Origin: Oleiagrimonas soli | GTDB lineage: Bacteria; Pseudomonadota; Gammaproteobacteria; Xanthomonadales; Rhodanobacteraceae | DNA length: 64,000 nt | Direction of reading: 5' to 3' | Assembly: GCF_000761445.1 (NCBI RefSeq) | Contig: NZ_KN196470.1 | Span: forward strand, 1,224,823-1,288,822 | Part shown: positions 17,711-26,678 of the stretch, in pieces | Layout of the letters: each line of letters begins with the position of its first letter | How positions within the stretch are numbered: the first letter of the stretch is position 1 | The notes under the pieces: generated by a model | What the model was told of the DNA's origin: nothing | What the model saw: only the letters and a program-made list of their open reading frames with translations | The model's database searches: none | Position numbers and translations under genes: made by a program

Positions 17711-18481
17711 TCAAAGGGGTTCGATGAGCAGTTTGTCACCATCCAGACGGCACTGTACCGCCTTGCCGGCGATGTCGTCGGGCAGTTGCTCGAACACGCG
17801 GTACTGACCGGCGATGGATACCAGTTCGGCACGGAAGTCCGAGCAGAAGATGCGTGCGTCCTCGTCGCCCTGCGCACCGGCCAGGGCGCGGCCGCGCAGG
17901 GTGCCGTAGACGTGGATGGAGCCGTCGGCGATGACTTCGGCGGCGTTGGCGACCACGCCGTTGACCACCAGGTCGCGTTCGCGCGCGTAGACCTGCTGAC
18001 CGGAGCGTACCTGGCCGTCGTGGTATTGGCCGCGCGGGGCGGGTGCGCCGTCGCCGCTGTGCACGGTCGCCTGCGCCGCGGATGCCGCGGCCGGCGTGGC
18101 CGCGACCGGCGCCGCGGCAGTGACGGTGCCGTCGCCGCGCTCGTAGGCGCTGCGGAACTTGGCGATCAGGGGCAGATGCATGCGCTCGGCCAGCGCCTCG
18201 GTTTCCTTGGTGCCGTAGGCCAGGCCGACCGGCAGCATGCCGGCGGTGCGGATGGCTTCGAGCATGGCGTCGACCATGCCATCGTCGGGCAGTTCGGAGA
18301 GATGGCTGAGGTCCAGCACCACGGCGGTGCGCTGGAACAGCTGCGGCGCGGCCTGCACGCGGCGTTCGAGTTCGCCGCAGATGGCGGCGGCGTCGGCCTG
18401 GCGTACGCGCACGCAGGCGATGCCGACCTGACCGAAGCGCAGGTCGCACGCGGCTTCCAGCGAAGGATTCACGGCATTCAT
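17711..18481 (-). CDS. minC: Septum site-determining inhibitor MinC
   Basis: MinC blocks FtsZ polymerisation away from midcell. In the 256-aa protein an N-terminal domain (LDLSHLSEL, GMLPVGLAYG) is joined by an Ala-rich linker to a C-terminal beta-helix domain (RSGQQVYARERDLVVNGVV, DGSIHVYGTLRGRALAG, ARIFCSDFRAELVSIAGQYR) that binds MinD and dimerises. The ATG at 18481 overlaps the stop of the upstream GNAT gene by ATGA, giving translational coupling. Confidence 0.94.
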   Translation of the reverse strand: MNAVNPSLEAACDLRFGQVGIACVRVRQADAAAICGELERRVQAAPQLFQRTAVVLDLSHLSELPDDGMVDAMLEAIRTAGMLPVGLAYGTKETEALAERMHLPLIAKFRSAYERGDGTVTAAAPVAATPAAASAAQATVHSGDGAPAPRGQYHDGQVRSGQQVYARERDLVVNGVVANAAEVIADGSIHVYGTLRGRALAGAQGDEDARIFCSDFRAELVSIAGQYRVFEQLPDDIAGKAVQCRLDGDKLLIEPL

Positions 18482-19092
18482 GCGTGCGGGTTCCCCACGG
18501 CGCGTTGCGTGTCGGCGCTGCCGGCACGCGGGCGTTCGCCCAGCCAGGGCAGGTCGGGCAGGCCGCCCTGGTCCAGATACCGTTCGCGCACGAAGTCGTA
18601 GCTGCACAGGTCCTTGCTCAGCAGGCTGACCGGACGGTCGCTGCCGGGCATGCGCTGCTGGCCGACCTCGTGGAAGCCGAAGCTGCCGTGGAACAGCAGC
18701 GTGGCGTCGTCGCGCGGTTCCAGGAAGACCTCGCAGGTCAGCTGCGGCACGCGCACTTCCGCGTAGCTCTGCACGTCGCTGTAGAACACGCGGCCCAGGC
18801 CGTGACGGCGGTTGTTGCGGGCGATCACGATGCGGTCGACATAGAGAAAGCGCGGCAGCCGCTCGCGGAACCAGAGGAAGTTGGGACTGTCATGATCGGC
18901 GTTTTCGCGCATGGCGACGAGGAAGCCGGCGATGGTGCCGTCGGCCTCGGCCACGCGGAAATAGTCGGCGGTGTCGAAGAAGTGGCGCAGTTGCGCCTTG
19001 CTCATGGGAAGGATGCCTTCGCCGGCAGCGTTGTTGACTGCCAGGACCGCATCCAGGTCGTGCTCGCACACGTCACGGACGGCCAGGACCAT
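18478..19092 (-). CDS. GNAT family N-acetyltransferase coupled to minC
   Basis: This 204-aa acetyltransferase has the GNAT core: IAGFLVAM (beta4), YVDRIVIARNNRRHGLGRVFY (the acetyl-CoA loop R/Q-x-x-G-x-G/A) and the final FHGSFGFHEVGQQ. The substrate is unknown. It is the first gene of the transcript leading into minC-minD-minE and overlaps minC by 4 bp. As far as I recall this arrangement occurs in related Xanthomonadales, so it may be a lineage feature of the Min locus. Confidence 0.88.
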   Translation of the reverse strand: MVLAVRDVCEHDLDAVLAVNNAAGEGILPMSKAQLRHFFDTADYFRVAEADGTIAGFLVAMRENADHDSPNFLWFRERLPRFLYVDRIVIARNNRRHGLGRVFYSDVQSYAEVRVPQLTCEVFLEPRDDATLLFHGSFGFHEVGQQRMPGSDRPVSLLSKDLCSYDFVRERYLDQGGLPDLPWLGERPRAGSADTQRAVGNPHA

Positions 19093-19328
19093 TGCTACTC
19101 CGCTTGTATGTCTCGGTGCCGCGTCGCTAGGCGTCGCGGTGATGTTCGCGCATCGCTCCCCCGAACGGGTTCGATGCCATGGAATCCGGCAGCGCCCGTG
19201 GCGCCGCTGCAGCGCGCATTATCGCATGGACGCGGCCGCCGTGAGGCATCATGACGCAGGCCATGTTCAGATTCTGTCGTGGCCGCTTCCATGACTTCGG
19301 ACCGATTGCGTCGCCCCCTGTGGCGTCT

Positions 19329-20561
19329 ATGATGCAGGTCATGTTCGGTATCAAGCTCAATCACACCAGCATGCTGCGCTATGCAGCCCTGTTCACCTAC
19401 CTGTGCGTGGGTGTGCCGCTGGTGTCGACCTGGGCGGATCAGCGCCTGAGCATGCTGCAGCGTCCCAACATGGCGTTGCTGATCTGGGCGGTGTGCTACG
19501 TGCTGTTCGGCGTCATCTACTGGCTGCTGACGCGAAATTTCGGCTCGCGGCGATTCTGGCCGCTGAAAGTGCTGGGGCTGGCGATCATGATCCTGGCCTC
19601 GATCGTGATCGGCTGGGTCAGCCACAGCGGCCTGCCGGCCATGCTGATGGTGGTGATCGCCGTGGTGCTGCCGCTGCTGCTGCCGATCTGGATGGGCGTG
19701 GTCCTGATCGTGCTGCAGAACCTGGGCATGGTGGTGATGTTCTCGCTGTTTCCCGAGTACCAGCACAGCATCGGTCCGGCATTGCTGCAGTCGAGCCTGT
19801 ATCTGGGCATTTCCGCGCTGGCCTTCGTGGTCGCCCTGGTGGCCAGTCAGCAGGCCGAGGAGCGCGAGCGCCAGCGCCAGCTCAATTCCGAATTGCGCGC
19901 CACCCGGGCGTTGCTGGCCGAATCCAGCCGCATCGCCGAACGCATGCGCATCTCGCGCGAATTGCATGATCTGGTCGGTCATCATCTGACCGCCCTGAGC
20001 CTGAACCTGGAAGTGGCCAGCCATCTGGCGCAGCCGCCGGCGGCCGATCACGTGCGCAAGGCGCAGGGCACCGCCAAGCAGCTGCTGGCCGACGTGCGCG
20101 AGGTGGTCAGCGAGTTGCGTCAGGACGCCGAGCTGGATCTCACGCACGCCCTGCGCAGCCTGATCGAGGGCGTGCCGAGCCTGAACGTGCACCTGAAGAT
20201 GCCGCCACGCTTCGCGGTGGAGGACCCGCAGCGCGCCCAGGTACTGCTGCGCTGCGTGCAGGAAGTGCTGACCAACACCGTGCGGCACGCGCACGCCAGC
20301 AATCTGTGGCTGCATATCGAACGCACCGCCGACGGCGGCCTGCGACTGGACGCGCGCGACGATGGTCGCGGCGCGCCGCAACTCGAACAGGAAGGCAACG
20401 GTCTGACCGGCATGCGCGAACGCCTGGCCGAGGTCGGCGGTCGTCTCGACATTCCACGCCCGCAGGCCCGCGGTTTCCATCTCAGCGCCTGGTTTCCGCT
20501 GGAGCCGGAGGTGGGCCTGCCTGGCGTCAGCGCGCGTCCGGAAACGCCGGGTGTGGCATGA
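19329..20561 (+). CDS. Sensor histidine kinase, DesK/NarL-type (HisKA_3)
   Basis: This is a membrane sensor kinase of about 410 aa. Five or six transmembrane helices (residues ~16-180) form the input domain. A coiled coil leads to the HisKA_3 motif MRISRELHDLVGHHL, phospho-acceptor His213. The ATPase domain follows (EVLTNTVRHAHA N-box, DDGRGAP G1, GNGLTGMRERL G2). A mostly membrane-embedded input without a large periplasmic domain resembles DesK, which senses membrane state. The start is uncertain between ATGs at 19329 and 19341. It is followed 52 bp later by its response regulator. Confidence 0.88.
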   Translation: MMQVMFGIKLNHTSMLRYAALFTYLCVGVPLVSTWADQRLSMLQRPNMALLIWAVCYVLFGVIYWLLTRNFGSRRFWPLKVLGLAIMILASIVIGWVSHSGLPAMLMVVIAVVLPLLLPIWMGVVLIVLQNLGMVVMFSLFPEYQHSIGPALLQSSLYLGISALAFVVALVASQQAEERERQRQLNSELRATRALLAESSRIAERMRISRELHDLVGHHLTALSLNLEVASHLAQPPAADHVRKAQGTAKQLLADVREVVSELRQDAELDLTHALRSLIEGVPSLNVHLKMPPRFAVEDPQRAQVLLRCVQEVLTNTVRHAHASNLWLHIERTADGGLRLDARDDGRGAPQLEQEGNGLTGMRERLAEVGGRLDIPRPQARGFHLSAWFPLEPEVGLPGVSARPETPGVA

Positions 20562-20613
20562 ATTCGGAAGGGCATGAGGCCCGATACACCATGACTGGTT
20601 GCGAGGAGAACCC

Positions 20614-21255
20614 ATGATTTCAGTCTGTCTGGTCGACGATCAGAATCTGGTGCGGCAGGGCATCCGCTCGCTGCTGGATCTGGCCGAGGACGTGCAGGTC
20701 GTGGCCGAATGCGCCGACGGCGCCGAAGCGGTCGAGCAGATTCCCAAGCTCAAGCCCGACGTGGTGCTGCTGGATCTGCGCATGCCGAAGATGACCGGCA
20801 TCGAGGTGCTGCAGCGGCTGTCGGCCAACGACACGTTGCCGCCGACGGTGATTCTGACCACGTTCGACGACGATCAGCTGGTGCTGGCCGGTCTCAAGGC
20901 CGGCGCGCGCGGCTACCTGCTCAAGGACGTCTCTCTGGAGCAGCTGGTGGAGGCCGTACGCACGGTCGCCGGCGGCGGTTCGCTGGTCGCGCCGGTGGTG
21001 ACGCAGCGACTCAAGGCCGGCGTCGGCCGCATCCAGAACGATTTCAGCAGTCTCGAACAGCCGGACCCTCTCACGGAGCGTGAGACGGAAATCCTGCGAC
21101 TGCTCGCCGGCGGCTACAGCAACAAGGAAATTGCCAATTCTCTGCGTGTGGCGGAGGGCACGGTGAAGAATCACGTGTCCAACATCCTGTCCAAACTGGG
21201 TGTGCGCGATCGCACCCGCGCGGTGCTGAAGGCGCTGGAACTGGGGATCGTCTGA
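20614..21255 (+). CDS. LuxR/NarL-type response regulator
   Basis: This 213-aa DNA-binding response regulator has a receiver domain with Asp8-Asp9, phospho-acceptor Asp54 (VLLDLRMP) and LLKD Lys. The LuxR-type HTH has LTERETEILRLLAGGYSNKE followed by VKNHVSNILSKLG. The ATG at 20614 follows AGGAG; a start 15 bp upstream would place that ribosome site inside the gene. It pairs with the kinase immediately upstream. The target genes are unknown, although the downstream membrane protein at 21446 is a candidate. Confidence 0.93.
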   Translation: MISVCLVDDQNLVRQGIRSLLDLAEDVQVVAECADGAEAVEQIPKLKPDVVLLDLRMPKMTGIEVLQRLSANDTLPPTVILTTFDDDQLVLAGLKAGARGYLLKDVSLEQLVEAVRTVAGGGSLVAPVVTQRLKAGVGRIQNDFSSLEQPDPLTERETEILRLLAGGYSNKEIANSLRVAEGTVKNHVSNILSKLGVRDRTRAVLKALELGIV

Positions 21256-21445
21256 GCCGTCAACCCGGTCTCGGCGCCGTCTGCACGGAATTTTTCCCAG
21301 CCCCTAGCCCGGCGCAGCGTGAACCAGTACCATCGGTGACTTCGGTGTCGCACCTTGGGAACGGCGCGCCGCTATAGTTGGATGTGCCTTCGACCGGCCA
21401 GGGCCGGGAAGGCGCGCACCGGTATCACGTTCGGAGACTTGTCGA

Positions 21446-22930
21446 ATGACGCGTGTTTTAGAATTCATCACCGCCCTGATCATCGTGGCCGTTCTCGCCG
21501 TGGTGGTGGGCGTTCTCATGCCCAGTACCGGCCATGTGCAGCGCACGACCATGGTCAGCAAGGACATTCGTGACGTATACGATGTCTTCAACAATTTCCG
21601 CCGGTTCAAGGACTACGCGGTGCTGCGCGCCTATGACCCGAGCCTGACCTACTCGCTCGAAGGCAAGGCCTACGGTCCGGGCGCGGCCATCAGCTGGACC
21701 AGCAACGTGCCCAAGGTCGGCAACGGTCGTCTGGAGATCGTCTCCGCCGACCCCGGCTTTGCCGACGTGGCCGACCAGGGCAGCGCCACCATCGTCTGGA
21801 AGGTGCAGAACGACTGGCCGGGCCACAACAAGCGTTTCACCATCGACATGGAACGCGCCGGTCGCGGCAAGCGCCTGGTCAAGGTGACCTGGAGCTATGA
21901 CGTCGACTACGGCTGGAACCTGCTGGACCGCTATTCGAACCTGTACATCCACGGCACCCCGGATTCGATGGTGCAGTACAGCCTCGGCAACGTGCAGGAC
22001 ATGCTGGCCGGCGTGCCGAACATCATGTACGACGACCTGAATCCGAAGCTGGTGGATACGCCGGAACAGCCGGTGCTGTACGTGTCGACGGAAGCCAAGC
22101 GCAACCTCACCGAAGTCGATGCCGCGACGGCCACCGCGATGACGCAGATCCAGGACGCCATGAAGAAGCTGGGCGTCAAGCAGGCCGGTCCGCGCATCAT
22201 CTTCACGACCAACTACGGCGACCAGAGCTACAAGTTCGACGTCGCGGTGCCGATCGACACCAGCACGCTGAAGATCGACGGTCAGGACTACGCGCTGACC
22301 GCCCCGGTCGTGCCGACGCTGGAGAATCCGAACAGCGCCTCCAGCGCGCCGGCCGCCGACGCCAGCGCCGCGATGAGTGCTTCCGCCGCCGAGCCTGCCG
22401 CTGCGGCCAGCGCCGACAAGATGGCCAAGGCCGACGGCAAGAAGGGCAAGGGCGACAAGGCCGACGAGGACACCGGTCCCAAGCCGGGCAGCCGTGACAA
22501 GTACGGTCACCTGATCGTCGACAAGAATGTCCGCGGCATGCTGGCCTTTGGCGGTCGCGCCCTCGAGGCGAGCTGGACCGGCAATCCGGCCGGCATTCCG
22601 CCGACCCGCCTGAAGCTTGAAGCCTATGCGGCCACGCACGGCTACGCCACCGATACCGTGATGCATCGTTTCTACGACAAGCAGATGGTGGCGTACGAGT
22701 CGAAGAAGCCGGACGGCAGCGAGGTTCTGTACGACGAGCAGACGTTCGACGTCTTCCTGCCGGTGACCGATGCGCCGAAGGAGACGCCGGAGCAGGAAGC
22801 CGGTCTGACCGACCAGCCGCAGTCCGCCAGCAGCGCGCCGGCTGATGCCAGCAGTGCGCCGGCCAGCGCCAGCAGCGCGGCCGCCGCAGCCAGCAGCGAT
22901 GCGCCTGCGGATGCCGAAAGCGCCAACTGA
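21446..22930 (+). CDS. Membrane-anchored SRPBCC protein with a split GyrI-like domain and Ala/Ser tails
   Basis: In this 494-aa protein residues 7-25 are a membrane anchor and ~33-195 an SRPBCC/polyketide-cyclase fold (START-like hydrophobic ligand cavity). Residues ~201-292 and ~353-441 look like the two halves of a GyrI-like/effector-binding domain; each ends in a similar strand (YKFDVAVPI and QTFDVFLPV). A ~58-residue low-complexity insert (Ala/Ser, then Lys/Gly/Asp) separates them, and a ~50-residue Ala/Ser/Pro tail follows. It is probably periplasmic or cytoplasmic-face lipid or small-molecule binding. A strong terminator follows. The function is unknown. Confidence 0.78.
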   Translation: MTRVLEFITALIIVAVLAVVVGVLMPSTGHVQRTTMVSKDIRDVYDVFNNFRRFKDYAVLRAYDPSLTYSLEGKAYGPGAAISWTSNVPKVGNGRLEIVSADPGFADVADQGSATIVWKVQNDWPGHNKRFTIDMERAGRGKRLVKVTWSYDVDYGWNLLDRYSNLYIHGTPDSMVQYSLGNVQDMLAGVPNIMYDDLNPKLVDTPEQPVLYVSTEAKRNLTEVDAATATAMTQIQDAMKKLGVKQAGPRIIFTTNYGDQSYKFDVAVPIDTSTLKIDGQDYALTAPVVPTLENPNSASSAPAADASAAMSASAAEPAAAASADKMAKADGKKGKGDKADEDTGPKPGSRDKYGHLIVDKNVRGMLAFGGRALEASWTGNPAGIPPTRLKLEAYAATHGYATDTVMHRFYDKQMVAYESKKPDGSEVLYDEQTFDVFLPVTDAPKETPEQEAGLTDQPQSASSAPADASSAPASASSAAAAASSDAPADAESAN

Positions 22931-22950
22931 GGCGTTCGGTCGAAGCCACG

Positions 22951-22987
22951 AAAAACGGACTCTCCCGTCGGGAGGGTCCGTTTTTTT
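22951..22987 (+). terminator. Rho-independent terminator after the SRPBCC gene
   Basis: AAAAACGGACTCTCCC pairs with GGGAGGGTCCGTTTTTTT around a GTC loop, with one bulge. A T-tract of seven follows, making a textbook intrinsic terminator 21 bp after the stop codon. Confidence 0.9.
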
Positions 22988-23114
22988 ATGGGCATGCATG
23001 CGGATGCGATGTGAGGGCGCGTCGCGGGCTCATGTCTGATTCCGCCGTTTGTTCCTCGCGCGGCATACGGTACATTGCCCGGGTGCATGCGCCCCGCATG
23101 AAGAACGCTGCCCG

Positions 23115-24050
23115 ATGATCGAAGCCGAACACCTGACGCGTCGCTACGGCCGCCTGACCGCGGTCGACGACCTGAGCTTCCGCGCCGAACCCGGCGAGGT
23201 GGTCGGGCTGCTGGGGCCGAACGGAGCCGGCAAGTCCACCGTCATGCGCATGATCAGCGGTTTCATCGCGCCATCGGCGGGCACGGCACGCGTGTGCGGC
23301 CATGACGTGCGCAAGTCGCCGCTGGCGGCCAAGCGCGTGCTGGGCTACCTGCCCGAGGGCGCCCCCAGCTACGGCGAACTGACCGTGTACGAGTTCCTTG
23401 GCTTCGTCGGTCGTGTGCGCGGACTGCGCGGTGGCGAATTGCGTCGGCACCTCGACGCGGCGGTCGAGCACCTGGACCTCCACGACGTGCTGCACACGAC
23501 CATCGACACGCTCTCCAAGGGCTTTCGCCGCCGCGTCGGTCTGGCGCGCGCGATCCTGCACGAGCCGGATGTGCTGATGCTGGACGAGCCGACGGACGGA
23601 CTGGATCCGAACCAGAAGCGCGAGGTGCGCGCGCTGATCGACGCCATGGCGCGCAAGCGCACGATTCTGATCTCCACGCACCTGCTCGAAGAAGTGCACG
23701 CGCTGTGCAACCGCGTACTGATCGTGGCGCGCGGACGCTTGCTGGCCGACGCTACCCCGGCCGAACTGGAACTGCGTTCGCGCTACCACGGCGCGGTCTC
23801 GTTCAGTGCCGCCGGCGCGGGCGTGGCCAAGGCCATGCTCGAACGCATGCCCGGTGTGGCGGCGGTCGAGGTCGATCCGCTCGACGGCCGCGTCACGGTG
23901 CTGCCCGAACCGGGCAAGCAGTTGCTTGAGCCGGTGCAGGAGCTGTTGCGGGCGCAGGGCCTGAAGGTCAACGAGATCCAGCTCGAACGCGGGCGACTGG
24001 AGGAGGTCTTCCGCAGCATGACGGTCCGCGCGGCCGGGAGCGAGCCATGA
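23115..24050 (+). CDS. ABC transporter ATP-binding protein, GldA-type
   Basis: This is the ATPase of an ABC-2 type exporter (311 aa). Walker A is GPNGAGKST, Walker B is VLMLDEPTDGLDP, and the H-loop is STHLLEE. The signature reads LSKGFRRRVGLARA instead of LSGGQ, as in the GldA/NatA branch. A ~90-residue C-terminal extension is typical of GldA-type subunits. The ATG at 23115 precedes the conserved strand; an earlier start would add an unrelated tail. It overlaps the permease by ATGA and forms an operon with it and the GldG-like gene. Confidence 0.88.
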   Translation: MIEAEHLTRRYGRLTAVDDLSFRAEPGEVVGLLGPNGAGKSTVMRMISGFIAPSAGTARVCGHDVRKSPLAAKRVLGYLPEGAPSYGELTVYEFLGFVGRVRGLRGGELRRHLDAAVEHLDLHDVLHTTIDTLSKGFRRRVGLARAILHEPDVLMLDEPTDGLDPNQKREVRALIDAMARKRTILISTHLLEEVHALCNRVLIVARGRLLADATPAELELRSRYHGAVSFSAAGAGVAKAMLERMPGVAAVEVDPLDGRVTVLPEPGKQLLEPVQELLRAQGLKVNEIQLERGRLEEVFRSMTVRAAGSEP

Positions 24051-24781
24051 GTGCGATCCTGGCGATCATGCGCCGCGAACTGCGCAGCTACTTCGTGACG
24101 CCGCTGGCCTACGTCTTTCTGGTCATCTTCCTGTTCATGGCCGGCGTGCTGACGTTCTACGTCGGCGACTTCTACGAGCGCGGCCTGGCCGATCTGCAGC
24201 CGTTCTTCGATTTCCATCCCTGGCTGTATCTGGTGTTCGCGCCGGCGCTGACCATGCGGCTGTGGGCCGAGGAGCGCAAGAGCGGCACGCTGGAGCTGCT
24301 GCTGACGCTGCCGATCAGCGTGACGCAGGCGATGCTGGGCAAGTTCCTCGCCGCCTGGGCGTTCGTCGCGCTGGCGCTGGCGCTCAGCTTCCCGATGTGG
24401 CTCACGGTGAACTACCTGGGCAATCCGGACAACGGCGTGATTCTCGCCGGTTATCTCGGCAGTTGGCTGATGGCGGGCAGTTTCATCGCCGTGGGCTGCT
24501 GCATATCGGCGCTGACGCGCAGTCAGGTGGTGGCGTTCATTCTCACGGCGGCGGTGTGCTTCATCCTGGTGCTTGTCGGCCTGCCGGCGATTCAGGACAT
24601 GCTGGCCGGCGGCGTACCGACCAACCTCATTGCCATGGTGTCGGAATTCAGCATCCTGGCCCATTTTCGCGCCATCGCGCGCGGCGTGCTCGACGTGCAG
24701 GACCTGGTCTACTTCATGGCCTCGATCGTGATCTGGTTGTGGGCGGGTGTGCTGGTGCTGCAGTTGAAGCGAGGGGATTGA
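24047..24781 (+). CDS. ABC-2 permease, GldF-type
   Basis: This 244-aa inner-membrane permease has six transmembrane helices (RRELRSYFVTPLAYVFLVIF at the start, VLVGLPAIQDML in the middle, WLWAGVLVLQLK at the end). The sequence LWAEERKSGTLELLLTLPIS is characteristic of this ABC-2 branch. It overlaps the ATPase gene by 4 bp and is followed 2 bp later by the GldG-like gene. The substrate is unknown. Confidence 0.88.
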   Translation: MSAILAIMRRELRSYFVTPLAYVFLVIFLFMAGVLTFYVGDFYERGLADLQPFFDFHPWLYLVFAPALTMRLWAEERKSGTLELLLTLPISVTQAMLGKFLAAWAFVALALALSFPMWLTVNYLGNPDNGVILAGYLGSWLMAGSFIAVGCCISALTRSQVVAFILTAAVCFILVLVGLPAIQDMLAGGVPTNLIAMVSEFSILAHFRAIARGVLDVQDLVYFMASIVIWLWAGVLVLQLKRGD

Positions 24782-24783
24782 GC

Positions 24784-26628
24784 ATGCGTACGCTGGTTCG
24801 CCGCTCGTTCCTTCTGCGCCTGGGGCTGGTTGCGCTGGCGGCGCTGTTCATCGCGATCGTGTTCTCCAGCACCTTGTGGATGCGTGGTGTGCGGGTGGAT
24901 CTGACCTCCGATCATCTGTACAGCCTGTCGCCGGGTACCCAGCAGATTCTCGACGGTCTGCACCGGCCGGTGCGCCTGACGCTGTATTTCTCGCGTCACG
25001 CCACCCGCGACCTGCCGCAGCTGCGCAGCTACGAGCAACGGGTGCGCGAACTGCTGCAGGAGATGGTCATGCGCTCGCACGGGCGCGTGCACTTGTCGGT
25101 GGTGGACCCGGTGCCGTACTCGGACGACGAGGACCGCGCGCTTGGCGCGGGGCTGACGGCGATGCCCGGCGGCAGCAACGGCGAACGCGTGTTCTTCGGA
25201 CTGGCGGGGCGCACGGCCAGCGGGGTCGAGCTGTCGATCCCGTTCTTCGATCCGAACCAGGAAGCGTTCCTGGAATACAACATCACCCGTCTGGTCTACG
25301 AGCTGGACGTGCCGAACAAGCCGCGCATCGGCATTCTCAGCACCTTGCCCATCGACGGCAGCGCGATCAGCGGCACGCAGCCGTGGGCGGTGATGCGGCA
25401 GCTGCACCAGTTGTTCGACGTGCACATGCTGGACGCGAACGACCCGTCGCAGATCAACGACAAGCTCAGCGTGTTGATGATCGTGCACCCGAAGGACCTG
25501 AGCGACGACGAGCTGTACGCCATCGACCAGTACGTGATGCATGGCGGCCATCTGGCGGTGTTCGTCGATCCCGATGCGGAGATGGATGCGCTTCCGGTCG
25601 GCTCGCTGGCCGGCACGGCGGCCGGCAGCAGCTCCAACCTGCCGCGCCTGTTCCGCGCCTGGGGCGTGGTCTACGATCCCGACCGCGTGGTGCTGGACCG
25701 TGCCCGCGCGCTGACCATTTCCCTGGGTGACAACTCGGCCCCGGTGCGTGATTTCGCGGTGCTCGGACTCGGTTCGCGCGACCTCAACCATCGCGACGTG
25801 ATCACCGCCAGCCTGCAGAACATCGACGTGTCGAGCAGCGGTTATTTCGAGCTGGCGCGCAACACCGATTCGCGCCTGTTCCCGCTGGTGCAGAGCAGCG
25901 GCGAGGCCATGCCGGTGTCCGCCGATCGCGTGCGCGACACCGCCGATCCGACCGAGCTGTATCAGGATTACCGGCCGACCGGCGAGCATTACGTCATCGC
26001 GGCGCGCCTGCGCGGACAGTTCCAAAGCGCCTTTCCGCAGCGCAAGGGACCGGGGCATCTGGATCGCATGGCCAAGCCGGGACAGGTGATCCTGGTGGCC
26101 GACACCGATCTGCTGTCCGACCGCCTGTGGGTGCGGCGCACGCCGTTCCTCGGCGAGCAGCTGCTGAGCGCCTTCGCCAGCAACGGCGACTTCGTCGCCA
26201 ACATCCTCGACAACCTCGGCGGTTCGTCGGCGCTGCTGTCGATCCGCGGCCGGGCCATCTCGCAGCGACCGTTCACGCGCGTGCAGGGCTTGCGTCGCGC
26301 GGCCGACGTGAAGTTCCACAACCGCGAGAAAGCGCTGGAGAACGAGCTGGCCGCCACCGAGCAGGAGCTGGCCAAGTTGCAGCCGGACAAGAACGCCGCG
26401 CAGCCCGACCAGAAGGTCAAGGTGCAGTTGGAGAAAGCGCTCAAGCGCAAGCTGTCGATCCGGCGTCAGCTGCGCGACGTGCAGCATCAGCTGGACGCGG
26501 AGATCGACGCCCTGGGCATGCGCGTGAAGGCGGTCAACATCCTGCTGATGCCGCTGCTGGTGATGCTGTTCGGCCTGCTCTACGGTCTGCTGCGTCAGCG
26601 CCGCAGCGGCAAGCGCAATGCGACATAA
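24784..26628 (+). CDS. GldG-type auxiliary protein of an ABC exporter
   Basis: This 614-aa protein has an N-terminal transmembrane helix, a large extracytoplasmic domain of the ABC-type-uncharacterised/GldG family (DLTSDHLYSLSPGTQQIL, YNITRLVYELDVPNKPRIGI), an intracellular-type coiled coil (~residues 520-580, rich in E/K/Q), and a final helix before RRSGKRN. In Bacteroidota GldA, GldF and GldG serve gliding motility, but in Proteobacteria the same trio occurs without gliding and its substrate is unknown. The start ATG at 24784 lies 2 bp after the permease stop. Confidence 0.86.
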   Translation: MRTLVRRSFLLRLGLVALAALFIAIVFSSTLWMRGVRVDLTSDHLYSLSPGTQQILDGLHRPVRLTLYFSRHATRDLPQLRSYEQRVRELLQEMVMRSHGRVHLSVVDPVPYSDDEDRALGAGLTAMPGGSNGERVFFGLAGRTASGVELSIPFFDPNQEAFLEYNITRLVYELDVPNKPRIGILSTLPIDGSAISGTQPWAVMRQLHQLFDVHMLDANDPSQINDKLSVLMIVHPKDLSDDELYAIDQYVMHGGHLAVFVDPDAEMDALPVGSLAGTAAGSSSNLPRLFRAWGVVYDPDRVVLDRARALTISLGDNSAPVRDFAVLGLGSRDLNHRDVITASLQNIDVSSSGYFELARNTDSRLFPLVQSSGEAMPVSADRVRDTADPTELYQDYRPTGEHYVIAARLRGQFQSAFPQRKGPGHLDRMAKPGQVILVADTDLLSDRLWVRRTPFLGEQLLSAFASNGDFVANILDNLGGSSALLSIRGRAISQRPFTRVQGLRRAADVKFHNREKALENELAATEQELAKLQPDKNAAQPDQKVKVQLEKALKRKLSIRRQLRDVQHQLDAEIDALGMRVKAVNILLMPLLVMLFGLLYGLLRQRRSGKRNAT

Positions 26629-26678
26629 GGGCGCACGCGCGGTCTGCGCGGTGCCGATCCGGTGACGACTCTGGTGTA

